Of a DNA stretch of 64,000 nt, positions 1 to 8,889 are shown in pieces. This stretch comes from Ensifer sp. IC4062 (GTDB lineage Bacteria; Pseudomonadota; Alphaproteobacteria; Rhizobiales; Rhizobiaceae), in the NCBI RefSeq assembly GCF_020193575.1, contig NZ_JADYVD010000035.1, positions 22,643 to 86,642 on the forward strand. Reading direction: 5' to 3'. The notes beneath the pieces were generated by a model. That model saw nothing but the letters and a program-made list of their open reading frames with translations. It did no database searches and was not told the origin of the DNA. Within the stretch, counting starts at the first letter, position 1. Each line of letters begins with the position of its first letter. Made by a program: the position numbers and the translations under genes.

Positions 1-2
1 CG

Positions 3-1388
3 GCTTCCGCGGCGCAGGCGATGGACGAGTTGAAGGCAAGCTTTCACCACCATGAGGTCGCGGTCAATGAATTGGTCGCGATGGCGGACAGATTCCTGAA
101 GCAGCAGGAAGCAGGTGCGGCTTCGGACACGGCAAGTCTTTCCTGGGCCGCCACCCTGAGTTCGGCGATGTCCGTCCTCCTGCTGCTCTCCGGCCTTTGG
201 TTCTTCCGCCATCGCGCGGTGAAACCTCTGGCCACCATGTCTGCCTATATGCAGACGCTGGCCGCTGGCGACTACGACCACGAGGTTCCGTATGCCGAGC
301 GTCCGGACGAGATCGGCATGGTGGCAAGGTCCGTCGCCGTGTTTCGGCAAGCGGCGATCGAGCGCCGCAATGCGCGAGAGCGGACGGACGAGGAGCGCCG
401 CTTGCGGGACGAACACGAGGCAGCCGACGCACGAAGGAAAGCGATCGAGGAAAGTGACCGGCTGCAAGTCATTGAACATCTGACCCGCGCACTGGCACGC
501 TTGTCTGCCGGGGATCTCTCCGTCCGCATCGCAGATAGCTTCTCCAAGGAGTACGAGGAGTTGAGAGCTGAGTTCAACACGAGCGTAGAACGGCTCGCTG
601 CAACGATCTCCGGTGTTCTCAACGCGACCGCCAGGCTAAGCACGAGCTCGTCGGAGATTGCCGGAGCGACTGACGATCTGGCCAAACGGACCGAGCAGCA
701 GGCGGCCTCGCTCGAACAGACCGCCTCCGCCTTCAACGAGATCACGGCGACGGCACACAATTCCTCGGAGCGTGCGCGCGAGGCAAGCCTGGTAATGGTG
801 GCGGCAAAAGACAGCGCCGAGAAGTCCGCAATGGTCGTGCGCGACGCGGTGGCCGCCATGGAGCGCATCGCGCGATCCTCCGGGCAGATCCAGCAGATCA
901 TCAACGTCATCGACCAGATTGCTTTCCAGACCAATCTTCTGGCACTCAATGCGGGCGTCGAGGCTGCGCGTGCGGGCGAAGCCGGCAAAGGCTTTGCCGT
1001 CGTTGCCCAGGAGGTGCGGGAACTGGCCGGTCGCTCGGCCAGTGCCGCCAAGGAGATCAAAATGCTGATCGAGGCGTCGACGCGGGAAGTCGCCGGTGGC
1101 GTGGAGCTTGTCAACCAGACCGGTGAGGCGTTGATCGGGATCGAGGGGCATGTACAGCAGGTGACCGACCTGATCGGCGCGATCGTGACTGCCGCGACTG
1201 AGCAGTCCACTGCATTGTCCGAGATCGATGCGGCGCTTCATAGAATGGACGAAGTGACGCAACGAAATGCGGCGATGGTCGAAGAGACCAATGCGGCCTG
1301 CCGGGAACTGAGCGACGAAGTGGCCGACCTCAACCGCATGGCGGGCCGCTTTCAGGTGCTCGGCCTCGCAAGCAGGCTGGCGGCTTAA
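3..1388 (+). CDS. Methyl-accepting chemotaxis protein, 5'-truncated by window edge
   Basis: Inner-membrane chemoreceptor that passes ligand signals to CheA/CheW. The reading frame is open to the window edge, so the first transmembrane segment and most of the sensor domain lie outside; the ATG at 21 is probably internal. Counting from that ATG, a membrane segment lies at about residues 43-62, a HAMP domain follows at about 63-115, a second HAMP-like stretch at about 150-203, and the coiled-coil signalling domain at about 205-450. The conserved hairpin tip ([19 protein letters not shown]) is present, with Gly-Val where most receptors have Ala-Ile. No C-terminal CheR-binding pentapeptide is seen. 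The ligand cannot be inferred. Confidence 0.93.
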   Translation, partial: ASAAQAMDELKASFHHHEVAVNELVAMADRFLKQQEAGAASDTASLSWAATLSSAMSVLLLLSGLWFFRHRAVKPLATMSAYMQTLAAGDYDHEVPYAERPDEIGMVARSVAVFRQAAIERRNARERTDEERRLRDEHEAADARRKAIEESDRLQVIEHLTRALARLSAGDLSVRIADSFSKEYEELRAEFNTSVERLAATISGVLNATARLSTSSSEIAGATDDLAKRTEQQAASLEQTASAFNEITATAHNSSERAREASLVMVAAKDSAEKSAMVVRDAVAAMERIARSSGQIQQIINVIDQIAFQTNLLALNAGVEAARAGEAGKGFAVVAQEVRELAGRSASAAKEIKMLIEASTREVAGGVELVNQTGEALIGIEGHVQQVTDLIGAIVTAATEQSTALSEIDAALHRMDEVTQRNAAMVEETNAACRELSDEVADLNRMAGRFQVLGLASRLAA

Positions 1389-1472
1389 GGTCGAGAAGAG
1401 GCGCTGGGAAGGCCCCCTCCCTACAGGCGGAGGGGCTTCGCGCGTCGCACCCGCCGCTTTCAAGCCTCGGCA

Positions 1473-1647
1473 CTTACGTGCCGGGATGCCACAGCGACGG
1501 CTTAAGCGCCCTTCTTGCCTGTACGCTTAGGTCCGCTGTAGGCGCCTGCTGCCCCCGGCGACATCTGATCGTCGCAGATCGGTTAAGAATGATCGCGGCC
1601 CCTTGTAGACTCGCGCGGGTCTCGGGATTGAGATCGTCGGGAGTCAT
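1473..1647 (-). CDS. Possible small ORF downstream of the GNAT gene (58 aa)
   Basis: A 58-codon ATG frame begins 10 bases after the stop of the GNAT acetyltransferase on the same strand and has a fair AAGGAA ribosome site 7 bases ahead of the ATG. The protein begins MTPDDLNPETRASLQGAA and has no recognisable domain or membrane segment; the C-terminal half is Arg-rich and could be out-of-frame noise. The 268-base gap between the receptor and the GNAT gene otherwise holds nothing I can name. This is a weak call based on position and ribosome site only. Confidence 0.25.
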
Positions 1648-1656
1648 GCGACTTCC

Positions 1657-2115
1657 TTAAACAGCCAGCCTCATCTCGCCCGCGCGTTTAAAGCCCAGCT
1701 TTTCGTACATCGGCGCTCCTGCATCGGACGCATGAAGGACGATACTATTGCAGCCGATTTCTTTGAGATGGCCGATCGACCGCTGGGTGAGCGCCTTTCC
1801 AACACCTTTCCCGCGTTGGCTAGTTTCTGTGTAGACGGACCAGATATACCCCATGAGGCGACGCTCCGGTCTGATGACCTCGGGATATGGTGACCGCAGC
1901 AGACAACACATCGCCGATCCGGCGATCTCGCCATCAATGACAGCGAGAAACCCGCCATGATGTCCGGCGGCCCTCGTCTCCTCTATGAACGCGATCACCC
2001 TTTGTGCCGCGTCATCAACATAGTCCTCCTGTGGCGTGCCGTAGCTGTCCCAGATCGCGAGATAGTGCGCAACGAGGATGGGATCGTCAGCAGGGCCGGC
2101 CGCGATGATATTCAT
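1657..2115 (-). CDS. GNAT family N-acetyltransferase
   Basis: Predicted cytosolic acetyl-CoA-dependent N-acetyltransferase of 152 residues, about the normal length of a single GNAT domain. The acetyl-CoA pyrophosphate-binding motif is visible as QRGKGVGKAL at about residues 100-109 (R-x-G-x-G), preceded by the beta strand YIWSVYTE. The C-terminal part (IVLHASDAGAPMYEKLGFK) is the usual beta-5 to alpha-4 segment with the conserved YEKLGF. The substrate is unknown. The gene stands alone between the receptor and the LacI regulator and does not appear to belong to either. Confidence 0.9.
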   Translation of the reverse strand: MNIIAAGPADDPILVAHYLAIWDSYGTPQEDYVDDAAQRVIAFIEETRAAGHHGGFLAVIDGEIAGSAMCCLLRSPYPEVIRPERRLMGYIWSVYTETSQRGKGVGKALTQRSIGHLKEIGCNSIVLHASDAGAPMYEKLGFKRAGEMRLAV

Positions 2116-2216
2116 GTAAGAGAACCCTTTGAAAATGCGGGTGTCCCGGGCAGCCTATCTTGCTTCGGCGCCTATAGACGCCGTTCTCGCGGAGTGCCTA
2201 TCACGATATAGCAGCC

Positions 2217-3248
2217 CTATTTAACTATCCAGCGCCGTGATGGGACGGTCACCGAATTGCGGACCACCAGATCAGGCCTCAGGAGGATCTCGGTCTCGTC
2301 GGGGCGCCTGTCGGAAAGAAGGTCAAGCAGGAGTGCCATGGCCTGCTTTCCGATCAGCGTGCGCGGCTGGCGGATCGTGGTTAAGGCCGGCGTCATGAAC
2401 GTCGCCTGCGGCACGTCGTCGAAGCCGGTCACCGAAAAATCAGCGGGTATGTCGTAGCCGCGCGTCTTAAGCCCGATCATCACACCGAGCGCCGTCTGGT
2501 CATTGACACACATGAAAGCGGTCGGCAGCGTGTCGCGCACGAAGAGCCGTTCGACGGCCGCTCTTCCACTCTCAAGCGTGCCGTCGCCCTCCTGGACGAG
2601 CCGCAACTCCGCCGGCACGCCGGCTGCGTCGAGCCCCGCGTCGTATCCGGCCCGTCGCCTCTTATACGCGAGCCGCGTGCGGGAATCGCCGATAAAGGCG
2701 ATCTTGCGATGTCCTTCGGCGATCAGGAGATCGACCACCTTGCGAGCCCCCTCGATGTCGTCGATGCCGACATAGGGGATGCCGCCGTTGAAGACCGGCT
2801 CGAAGATGCCGACGCTTGGCGGCAATCGCGCTGTCATCGCCTCGTGGCCGAACGGCAGAATACCGGTGAAGAGGATGAGGCCCGCCGCCTGGTTAGAGTT
2901 GAGGAACTTCAGATATTCAAGCGCGCGCTGGGCGTCGTTCTGCGTGTGGCCGATCAGCACGCCGTAACCATGCGACCGCGCCTCGTTTTCCAGGCCGACG
3001 AGAATGCTGGAAAAGTTGGGGTCGCCGATGTCAGGGGCAACGACCAGAATCATGTTCGACCGGCCGAGCCTGAGGCTGCGCGCCATGGCATTGGTCGTAT
3101 AGCCGGTAATGGCAATGGCCTGGTTGACCTTCAGTCGCGTGGACTTCGCAACTTTCTCCGGCGTGTGAATTGCCCGCGATACCGTCGCGATCGAAACTTC
3201 GGCGATCCTGGCGACGTCTTCGATGGTTGCGGGCGTGGATTCCGACAC
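2217..3248 (-). CDS. LacI family transcriptional regulator
   Basis: Sugar-responsive repressor, 343 residues, normal length for the family. The N-terminal helix-turn-helix and hinge are clear at about residues 8-55 (TIEDVARIAEVSIATVSRAI ..., then the MARSLRLGRS hinge), followed by a type 1 periplasmic-binding fold with the typical VTGFDDVPQATFMTPALTTI segment near the C-terminus. It is divergent from the CUT2 transporter genes starting at 3516 and is their likely regulator. Two palindromes at 3443-3477 are its probable operators. A copy of the dispersed repeat lies between its start and the operators. Confidence 0.95.
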   Translation of the reverse strand: MSESTPATIEDVARIAEVSIATVSRAIHTPEKVAKSTRLKVNQAIAITGYTTNAMARSLRLGRSNMILVVAPDIGDPNFSSILVGLENEARSHGYGVLIGHTQNDAQRALEYLKFLNSNQAAGLILFTGILPFGHEAMTARLPPSVGIFEPVFNGGIPYVGIDDIEGARKVVDLLIAEGHRKIAFIGDSRTRLAYKRRRAGYDAGLDAAGVPAELRLVQEGDGTLESGRAAVERLFVRDTLPTAFMCVNDQTALGVMIGLKTRGYDIPADFSVTGFDDVPQATFMTPALTTIRQPRTLIGKQAMALLLDLLSDRRPDETEILLRPDLVVRNSVTVPSRRWIVK

Positions 3249-3272
3249 TCTCGCTCTGCCTTGCGTCTCGTC

Positions 3273-3373
3273 TACTGCATGGTTCCTTAAATCGCATCCG
3301 ACTTAAGGAACCATGCAGAGAGTCAAACTGCTACAGGACCTTTGCGTGTCTGATAAGGCGCGCGGCGCTGTAG
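3273..3373 (+). repeat. Dispersed two-hairpin repeat, copy A
   Basis: About 101 bases, starting TACTGCATGGTTCCTTAAAT and ending GCGCGGCGCTGTAG. The left part folds on itself (TACTGCATG ... CATGCAG around CTTAA ... TTAAG) and the right part pairs CTACAG with CTGTAG. Four other copies are at 9624, 15317, 35993 (reverse) and 39317. It lies in the LacI/ABC divergent region, outside coding sequence. Confidence 0.9.
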
Positions 3374-3442
3374 GCAGCAGGACACTACACGCACTTCCGG
3401 TCACGTCAAAGGCTGCGCCGCAAATTCCTGTGCAAGTCACGA

Positions 3443-3477
3443 TGTAAACCTTTACATGAGGTGTGTAAAGGTTTACA
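3443..3477. promoter_or_regulatory. Paired LacI-type operators
   Basis: Two perfect 14-base palindromes, TGTAAACCTTTACA at 3443-3456 and TGTAAAGGTTTACA at 3464-3477, are mutual reverse complements with centres exactly 21 bases (two helical turns) apart. They lie 39-73 bases before the transporter ATPase start at 3516. The half-site TGTAAA matches the style of LacI/PurR-family operators; assigning them to the adjacent LacI regulator is inference. Confidence 0.8.
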
Positions 3478-3515
3478 TACGCCAGAAAGCGGATGGGAGC
3501 CGCAAGGGGGAATCG

Positions 3516-5042
3516 ATGAATCCGGAAATGGTGGGAACCGGGAGCGTCGTGCTGGAGGCACGTCGCATCAGCAAGTCGTTCAGCGGCGTGCAGGTGCTCT
3601 TCAGCGTCAATTTCGAGCTTCGCGCCGGCGAGATCCATGCCTTGATGGGCGAGAACGGCGCCGGTAAGTCCACGCTCGTAAAAATACTCTCCGGCTTCGA
3701 GCAACCGTCCTCGGGCGAAATCCTGCTTGGCGGCAAGCCGGTGATGCTGCCCCCGAACGGTGCCGCCGAAGCGCTCGGCATCGTCATCATCCACCAGGAA
3801 TTCAATCTTGCCGAACATCTGACCGTTGCGGAGAGCCTGTTTCTCGGCCGCGAGGTCACACGCTTCGGCGTGCTCGACCGCAAATACATGCGCGCGGAAA
3901 CGCGCCGGGTTCTCGATCTCCTCGGCTGCCGCGTTGATGCAAATGCGCTGATCAGCAGCCTGTCGATCGCCGAAAAGCAAATGGTGGAGATCGCCAAGGC
4001 GATCAGCCGCGACGCGCGGGTCGTCTTCATGGACGAGCCGACGGCCGTTCTCTCCCGTGAGGAGACCAATTTCCTCTTCCGCCAGGTGCGCAAGCTCAGG
4101 GACCAGGGCACCAGCTTCGTCTTCGTCTCGCACAAGCTCGACGAGGTCATCGAACTGACCGATCGAGTGACGGTCCTGCGTGACGGCCAATGGGTGAAGA
4201 CCTCCCCGACCGCGATACTCGATGGGGAATCGATCGCTCAGCTCATGGTCGGCCGCGAAATGTCGAGCCTCTATCCCGCCAAGACCGAGCCGGATGTCGA
4301 CGAGGAGATCGTCCTGCGAGTGGACTCACTCTCTACCGACTATGTCAAGGACGCCAGCTTCGAAGTGCGCAAAGGGGAAATCCTCGGGTTTTCCGGCATG
4401 ATCGGCTCGGGACGGACCGAGCTGATGGAGGCGGTCGCAGGCCTCAGGTCGCGGCTCTCGGGAGACGTGACGATCCGCGGCGAAGCGGTGCCCTCGGGCG
4501 ACGTGCACGCGGCCAACCGGCGCGGCCTCGCCTACATGACCAAGGACCGCAAGGCGAAGGGCCTGCTCCTGAATTCCGGCATGACGGCGAACCTGACCTT
4601 GCAATCGCTCGATCAGCATACCCGTCTCGGCTATCTCGATCCCACGAGCGAGGCCGCGGCGCTCGAAAAGGCCCGCCGCCGCTTCGACATCCGCGTGCGC
4701 GACGGCGACGTGGTGGCGAGGCGAATGTCGGGCGGCAACCAGCAGAAGCTGCTGCTCGCCAAGGTGATGGAGACGGAGCCCGAGATCATCATCATCGACG
4801 AGCCTACGCGCGGCATCGACGTCGGCACCAAGCAGCAGATCTACCACTTCATTTCGGCGCTGGCGCGCGACGGCCGTTCGATCATCGTCGTTTCCTCCGA
4901 AATGCCGGAGGTGATTGGGCTTTGCACGCGGGTTGCCGTGATGCGCGAGGGACGGATCGTCGGCATGCTCGAAGGGGACGAGATCTCCGAGCAGGAGATC
5001 ATGCGCTATGCAGCGGGTCTAAAGAGGATGGCTGCCGCCTGA
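3516..5042 (+). CDS. CUT2-family sugar ABC transporter, ATP-binding protein
   Basis: Tandem-domain ATPase that powers uptake of a monosaccharide or polyol, peripheral to the inner membrane. The first half has an intact Walker A (GENGAGKST, about residues 45-53), a Walker B (VVFMDEPT) and the variant signature LSIAEKQ. The second half lacks a canonical Walker A (FSGMIGSGRTEL) but has the RMSGGNQQK signature and IIIIDEPTRGID, which is normal for RbsA/XylG/AraG proteins. An upstream in-frame ATG at 3456 would overlap the operator pair; the ATG at 3516 follows an AAGGGGG ribosome site, so I choose it (508 aa). First gene of a transporter operon with the permease and binding protein. Confidence 0.95.
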   Translation: MNPEMVGTGSVVLEARRISKSFSGVQVLFSVNFELRAGEIHALMGENGAGKSTLVKILSGFEQPSSGEILLGGKPVMLPPNGAAEALGIVIIHQEFNLAEHLTVAESLFLGREVTRFGVLDRKYMRAETRRVLDLLGCRVDANALISSLSIAEKQMVEIAKAISRDARVVFMDEPTAVLSREETNFLFRQVRKLRDQGTSFVFVSHKLDEVIELTDRVTVLRDGQWVKTSPTAILDGESIAQLMVGREMSSLYPAKTEPDVDEEIVLRVDSLSTDYVKDASFEVRKGEILGFSGMIGSGRTELMEAVAGLRSRLSGDVTIRGEAVPSGDVHAANRRGLAYMTKDRKAKGLLLNSGMTANLTLQSLDQHTRLGYLDPTSEAAALEKARRRFDIRVRDGDVVARRMSGGNQQKLLLAKVMETEPEIIIIDEPTRGIDVGTKQQIYHFISALARDGRSIIVVSSEMPEVIGLCTRVAVMREGRIVGMLEGDEISEQEIMRYAAGLKRMAAA

Positions 5043-5120
5043 CCGTCCATGCCACCGGCCACGGGCAGTCACAGAAATATGGAATTTCCCCGGGCTTCGG
5101 GGCGGGAGGTTGTTCTGAAC

Positions 5121-6131
5121 ATGAGCGTGAACGAGGAAAGCATCCAAAGCACAAGTCACCGTCGCACCTGGCGGGACGTCGATCTCAGGGCCGTGGCGCC
5201 GTTTGCCGCCCTTGCGCTGCTCTTGATCGTCGGTGCGATCGTCAACCCGAACTTCATCGGCCTCAACAACCTCGCCAATGTCGCGACCCGCTGCGCCTTC
5301 ATCGCCATCATTGCGGTAGGCGCGACTTTCGTCATCTCGGCAGGAGACCTCGATCTCTCCGTCGGCTCGATGGTCGCCTTCGTGGCGAGCTTGATGATTC
5401 TGTTCATGAATTCCGGCGTCATCGCCGATCCGACATTGATGCTGACGGCGGCCGTCGTCTTCGCGGTGGCGGCGGGCGCTGCCTGCGGTCTCGCCAACGG
5501 ACTGATCACCACCGTCGGCAGGATAGAGCCGTTCATCGCGACGCTCGGCACGATGGGCATCTATCGCGGCCTCACGACCTGGCTTTCGCAGGGCGGCGCG
5601 ATCACGCTTCGCGAGCCGGAGATACAGGAGCTCTATCGCCCCGCCTATTTCGGCAGCATCCTCGGCGTGCCGGTGCCGATCGCAATCATCCTCGCGGTTA
5701 CCGCCGTCGCCGCCTTCATCCTCTATCGCACGCGTTACGGTAGGCACGTGGTGGCCGTCGGCTCCAACAGCGACGTTGCGCGCTATTCCGGTATTGCCGT
5801 CAACCGGGTGCGCACCATCGCTTTCGTGATCCAGGGCCTATGCGTGGCGGTTGCCGTGCTGCTCTACGTGCCGCGCCTCGGCTCCACGTCCGCGACGACC
5901 GGCATCCTTTGGGAACTGCAGGCCATCACCGCCGTCGTGGTCGGCGGCACCGCGCTCAAGGGTGGCGCCGGCCGCGTCTGGGGCACGATCTGCGGCGCCT
6001 TCATCCTCGAATTGGTCGGTAACATCATGCTCCTGTCGAACTTCATCAGCGAATACCTGATCGGCGCGATGCAGGGTGCGATCATCATCATCGCGATGCT
6101 CGTCCAGCGCTCGCTGGTACGCAAATCGTGA
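5121..6131 (+). CDS. CUT2-family sugar ABC transporter, permease
   Basis: Integral membrane permease of the RbsC/XylH type, 336 residues from the ATG at 5121, which has a GGAGGT site 10 bases upstream; an earlier in-frame start at 5049 adds 24 residues that look non-coding. The sequence shows the BPD_transp_2 pattern: many hydrophobic helices, the GDLDLSVGSM segment after the second to third helices, and the VVGGTALKGGAGRVWGT loop characteristic of the family. It probably forms a homodimer with the ATPase encoded upstream. The substrate is unknown. Confidence 0.95.
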   Translation: MSVNEESIQSTSHRRTWRDVDLRAVAPFAALALLLIVGAIVNPNFIGLNNLANVATRCAFIAIIAVGATFVISAGDLDLSVGSMVAFVASLMILFMNSGVIADPTLMLTAAVVFAVAAGAACGLANGLITTVGRIEPFIATLGTMGIYRGLTTWLSQGGAITLREPEIQELYRPAYFGSILGVPVPIAIILAVTAVAAFILYRTRYGRHVVAVGSNSDVARYSGIAVNRVRTIAFVIQGLCVAVAVLLYVPRLGSTSATTGILWELQAITAVVVGGTALKGGAGRVWGTICGAFILELVGNIMLLSNFISEYLIGAMQGAIIIIAMLVQRSLVRKS

Positions 6132-6196
6132 CAATGCCGGATCTCGCGATCCGGCCACATCAGCAAAGACCCTGACACATTGGGAGGAAAGTAGAC

Positions 6197-7147
6197 ATGC
6201 GAAAGGGATTACTGGGCATTGCTGCCGTCGCGATGATGGCACTGACGGGCGTGGCCCACGCGGAGGAGAAGAAGGTCACGATCGGCGTCTCGATCCCTGC
6301 GGCCGACCATGGCTGGACCGCCGGCGTCGTATTCCATGCGGAGCGCGTCGCCAAGCAGCTCATGGAAAAGCATCCTGGCCTCAACGTCATCGTCAAGACT
6401 TCGCCGGATCCGGCGAGCCAGGCCAATGCCGTCCAGGACCTCGAAACCCAGGGCATCGACGCGCTGGTGATCCTGCCGACCGATCCCGATCCGCTGGTCA
6501 ACGCCATCAAGGAGGTCAAGGGCAAAGGCACGTTCGTGGCGCTCGTCGACCGCGCGCCTTCCGTCAACGACAACAGCGTGCGCGACCTCTATGTCGCCGG
6601 CAACAATCCTGCCCTCGGTCAGGTCGCCGGCGAATATATCAAGGCCACGACGCCGGAAGCCAAGGTCGTCGTCATCCGCGGCCTGCCGATTCCGATCGAC
6701 CAGCAGCGCCAAGACGGCTTTGACCAGGGCATCGCTGGCTCGAAGGTCGAAATCCTTGACCGCCAGTACGGCAACTGGAACCGCGACGACGCCTTCAAGG
6801 TGATGCAGGACTACCTGACCAAGTATCCGCAGATCGACGTCGTCTGGTGCCAGGACGACGACATGGCTGTCGGCGTCCTTCAGGCGATCGAGCAGGCCAA
6901 GCGCACCGACATCCAGTATGTCGTGGCCGGCGCCGGTTCGAAGGAAATGATCAAGAAGGTTATGGACGGCGACAAGATGATCCCGGTCGACGTGCTCTAC
7001 CCGCCGGCAATGGTCGGCACCGCGCTCGAAATGACGGCCGCCAACTTCTACGGCCAGGTTCCGGTGCGCGGCACCTACACGATCGACGCGACGCTCGTCA
7101 CCAAGGACAACGCGAAGGACTTCTACTTCCCCGATTCGCCGTTCTGA
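6197..7147 (+). CDS. CUT2-family sugar ABC transporter, periplasmic binding protein
   Basis: Type 1 periplasmic sugar-binding protein, 316 residues. A signal peptide ends at about residue 22 (VAHA followed by EE). The mature N-terminus KVTIGVSIPAADHGWTAGVV has the usual first beta strand and ligand loop of ribose/xylose-type binding proteins. A strong GGGAGGAAAG ribosome site precedes the ATG. It is the last gene of the operon after ATPase and permease, and is followed by a good terminator. The LacI regulator and operators upstream suggest induction by the transported sugar, whose identity is not visible. Confidence 0.95.
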   Translation: MRKGLLGIAAVAMMALTGVAHAEEKKVTIGVSIPAADHGWTAGVVFHAERVAKQLMEKHPGLNVIVKTSPDPASQANAVQDLETQGIDALVILPTDPDPLVNAIKEVKGKGTFVALVDRAPSVNDNSVRDLYVAGNNPALGQVAGEYIKATTPEAKVVVIRGLPIPIDQQRQDGFDQGIAGSKVEILDRQYGNWNRDDAFKVMQDYLTKYPQIDVVWCQDDDMAVGVLQAIEQAKRTDIQYVVAGAGSKEMIKKVMDGDKMIPVDVLYPPAMVGTALEMTAANFYGQVPVRGTYTIDATLVTKDNAKDFYFPDSPF

Positions 7148-7175
7148 TCGGACGCCCCGGCGATAGCCTTGCCTC

Positions 7176-7213
7176 GACCTGCCCGCGCATTGCCGGGCGG
7201 GTCATTTGTTTTG
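7176..7213 (+). terminator. Rho-independent terminator after the CUT2 operon
   Basis: GACCTGCCCG and CGGGCGGGTC form a 10-bp stem with one G-T pair around an 8-base loop, followed by the T-rich ATTTGTTTT. It lies 29 bases after the binding-protein stop. Confidence 0.8.
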
Positions 7214-7284
7214 GGGGTAGGGTTTATGGTTTGGACGCAATCCGATCGGATTGCAGTGGCGATTATTGAGAAAGCGGACGTCGA

Positions 7285-7458
7285 TACCCCCTCTGCCCTG
7301 CCGGGAATCTCCCCCACAAGGGGGGAGATTCGCGGGAGGCGCCGATGCCGCATCTCCATTTCATGGCGCAAGACTGGTGCGGCCGACGAGAAGGAGCAAG
7401 GGAGCCCGCACCTTGCCAATCTCCCCCGGGGGAGATGCCCGGCAGGGCAGAGGGGGGG
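7285..7458. repeat. Large inverted repeat with two hairpin ends
   Basis: A 174-base intergenic element whose ends are reverse complements: CCCCCTCTGCCCTGCCGGG at about 7286 and the matching CCCGGCAGGGCAGAGGGGG at the right end. Each end also holds its own hairpin (CTCCCCC ACAA GGGGGGAG on the left, CTCCCCCGGGGGAG on the right). Similar palindromic elements are, from memory, frequent in Rhizobiales intergenic DNA. No open frame inside looks real. Together with the terminator it accounts for the gap between the binding protein and the histidine kinase. Confidence 0.8.
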
Positions 7459-7506
7459 TGCCTCACCAGACGACCAGGTCGCTTGCCGGCTGCCGCATTT
7501 CCTCCC

Positions 7507-8889
7507 TCACCCCGCCGCTGGAAACGCCACCTCCACCTTCAATCCTCGCCCATCCTCGCCGTCCTCCAGCCGCATCGTCCCGCCGTAAAGCGTGGCGATT
7601 TCCTCGACGATCGGAAGGCCGAGCCCGGTGCCGGGCGCCTCGTCGCCGCCGCGTCGGAAGCGCTTGAGCACCGCCTCGCGCAAATCCGGTCGGATGCCCG
7701 GACCGTTGTCCTCGACTTCAAGCACGACAGCATCGTCGCGCTCTTCGACGCGCACCGTGACCTCGGCGCCGCGTCCGGCATAGAGAAGCGCGTTGCCGAC
7801 AATGTTCTTCAGAAGCTCGCCAACGAGCAGCGGCTCGGCGCGGACCCAATGTTCACCTTCGCCGGCGAAGCCGAGATCGATGCCGGCTTCGCTGGCCGCC
7901 GGCACATGATCGGCGGTGATCTCACGCGCGAGTCCGGCAAGTTCGATGCGCTCCGAACCGCGCGCCTCGTCCTTGCCCGCCGCGTCAATCTTCGCCATCA
8001 GCAGCAGTTGCGCGAGAATGCGCTCTGCATTCGCGACCGCTTCATCCGCCTTGCGCGCGGCCACCCTCGTCTCCTCGAGCGATCCCGCTCTCTGGGCGAG
8101 CGCTAACTGCGTGCGGATGATCGCAAGCGGCGTTCGCAATTGATGGCTGGCATTGCCGGTGAAATGACGCAGCGCGTCGAGCGCCGATTGCAGACGCACC
8201 ATGAACGAGTTGACAGTGTCGACGAGCCCCTGAACCTCACTTGGAACGCGCTCGCCGATGGGATGCAGGTCGTGGGGGCTGCGTTCGGCGATGGCGTCGC
8301 CGAGCCGATAAAGTGGCCTCAGCGAAAAGGTGACAGCGATCCAGACGATCATGGCCGCCCCGGCAATCATCAGGCCCAAGCGCAGGGCCGACCGCAGAAG
8401 GATCGTCTGTGTCAGTTGCCGCCTCGCAATCGTCGTTTCGGCAACAGTCACGACAAAGGGAACAGAGCTGACACCGGTCGAGGCGGAGCGCCGGAGTGCC
8501 GCGATGCGAATGGGCTCACCGCGGAAGACGGCGTCGCCGAATGCCGTCGATTGGCCTTGGCCTTCCGTGAGCGAGGGCAGCGTCTGATAGCCGGTGATGA
8601 ACTGGCCGGGCGGTCCGTCCACCCGGTAGAAGACCCGGTCCTGCGCTGCCGACGTCAGCATCTCCAGCGCGACATAGGGAATGTCGACCTGAAGCGAGCC
8701 ATCCTCGGCAACGACGACGCGCTCGGCGATCGCCAGCGCCGAACCGGCAAGCACGCGGTCCGAGACCACGTTCGCCGTCTTGACCGCCTCCCGATACGTG
8801 TCGGTCAGTGCCACCACGCCGATTACGGCAGTCGAGATCAAGAGCCAGCCGAGCAGCCTGCGCCGCAGCGAATAGACGACCGTCCTCAT
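7507..8889 (-). CDS. tctE: TctE-like sensor histidine kinase
   Basis: Membrane sensor kinase, 460 residues. Transmembrane segments at about 12-29 and 167-189 bracket a periplasmic sensor domain (2CSK_N type), followed by HAMP, a HisKA domain with phospho-acceptor His at about residue 249 (FTGNASHQLRTPLA) and a HATPase with N box (LLKNIVGNALLYA), EDNGPGI and GTGLGLPI. It overlaps the response regulator upstream by four bases, so the two are co-translated. Its place beside tctCBA and the TctD-like regulator suggests that it senses a tricarboxylate or related organic acid; the actual ligand is not proven. Confidence 0.92.
   Translation of the reverse strand: MRTVVYSLRRRLLGWLLISTAVIGVVALTDTYREAVKTANVVSDRVLAGSALAIAERVVVAEDGSLQVDIPYVALEMLTSAAQDRVFYRVDGPPGQFITGYQTLPSLTEGQGQSTAFGDAVFRGEPIRIAALRRSASTGVSSVPFVVTVAETTIARRQLTQTILLRSALRLGLMIAGAAMIVWIAVTFSLRPLYRLGDAIAERSPHDLHPIGERVPSEVQGLVDTVNSFMVRLQSALDALRHFTGNASHQLRTPLAIIRTQLALAQRAGSLEETRVAARKADEAVANAERILAQLLLMAKIDAAGKDEARGSERIELAGLAREITADHVPAASEAGIDLGFAGEGEHWVRAEPLLVGELLKNIVGNALLYAGRGAEVTVRVEERDDAVVLEVEDNGPGIRPDLREAVLKRFRRGGDEAPGTGLGLPIVEEIATLYGGTMRLEDGEDGRGLKVEVAFPAAG

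Noticed and set aside
1408..1438. Possible terminator after the chemoreceptor gene
   Set aside because: CCCCTCC/GGAGGGG pair, but there is no T run and the stem is short.
1531..1545. CCGCTGTAGG resembling the end of the dispersed repeat
   Set aside because: Only a few bases match; the rest of the element is absent.
4190..5743. 517-codon plus-strand frame over the CUT2 ATPase and permease genes
   Set aside because: Arg/Gly/Pro-rich shadow in another frame of two clear transporter genes; no family features.
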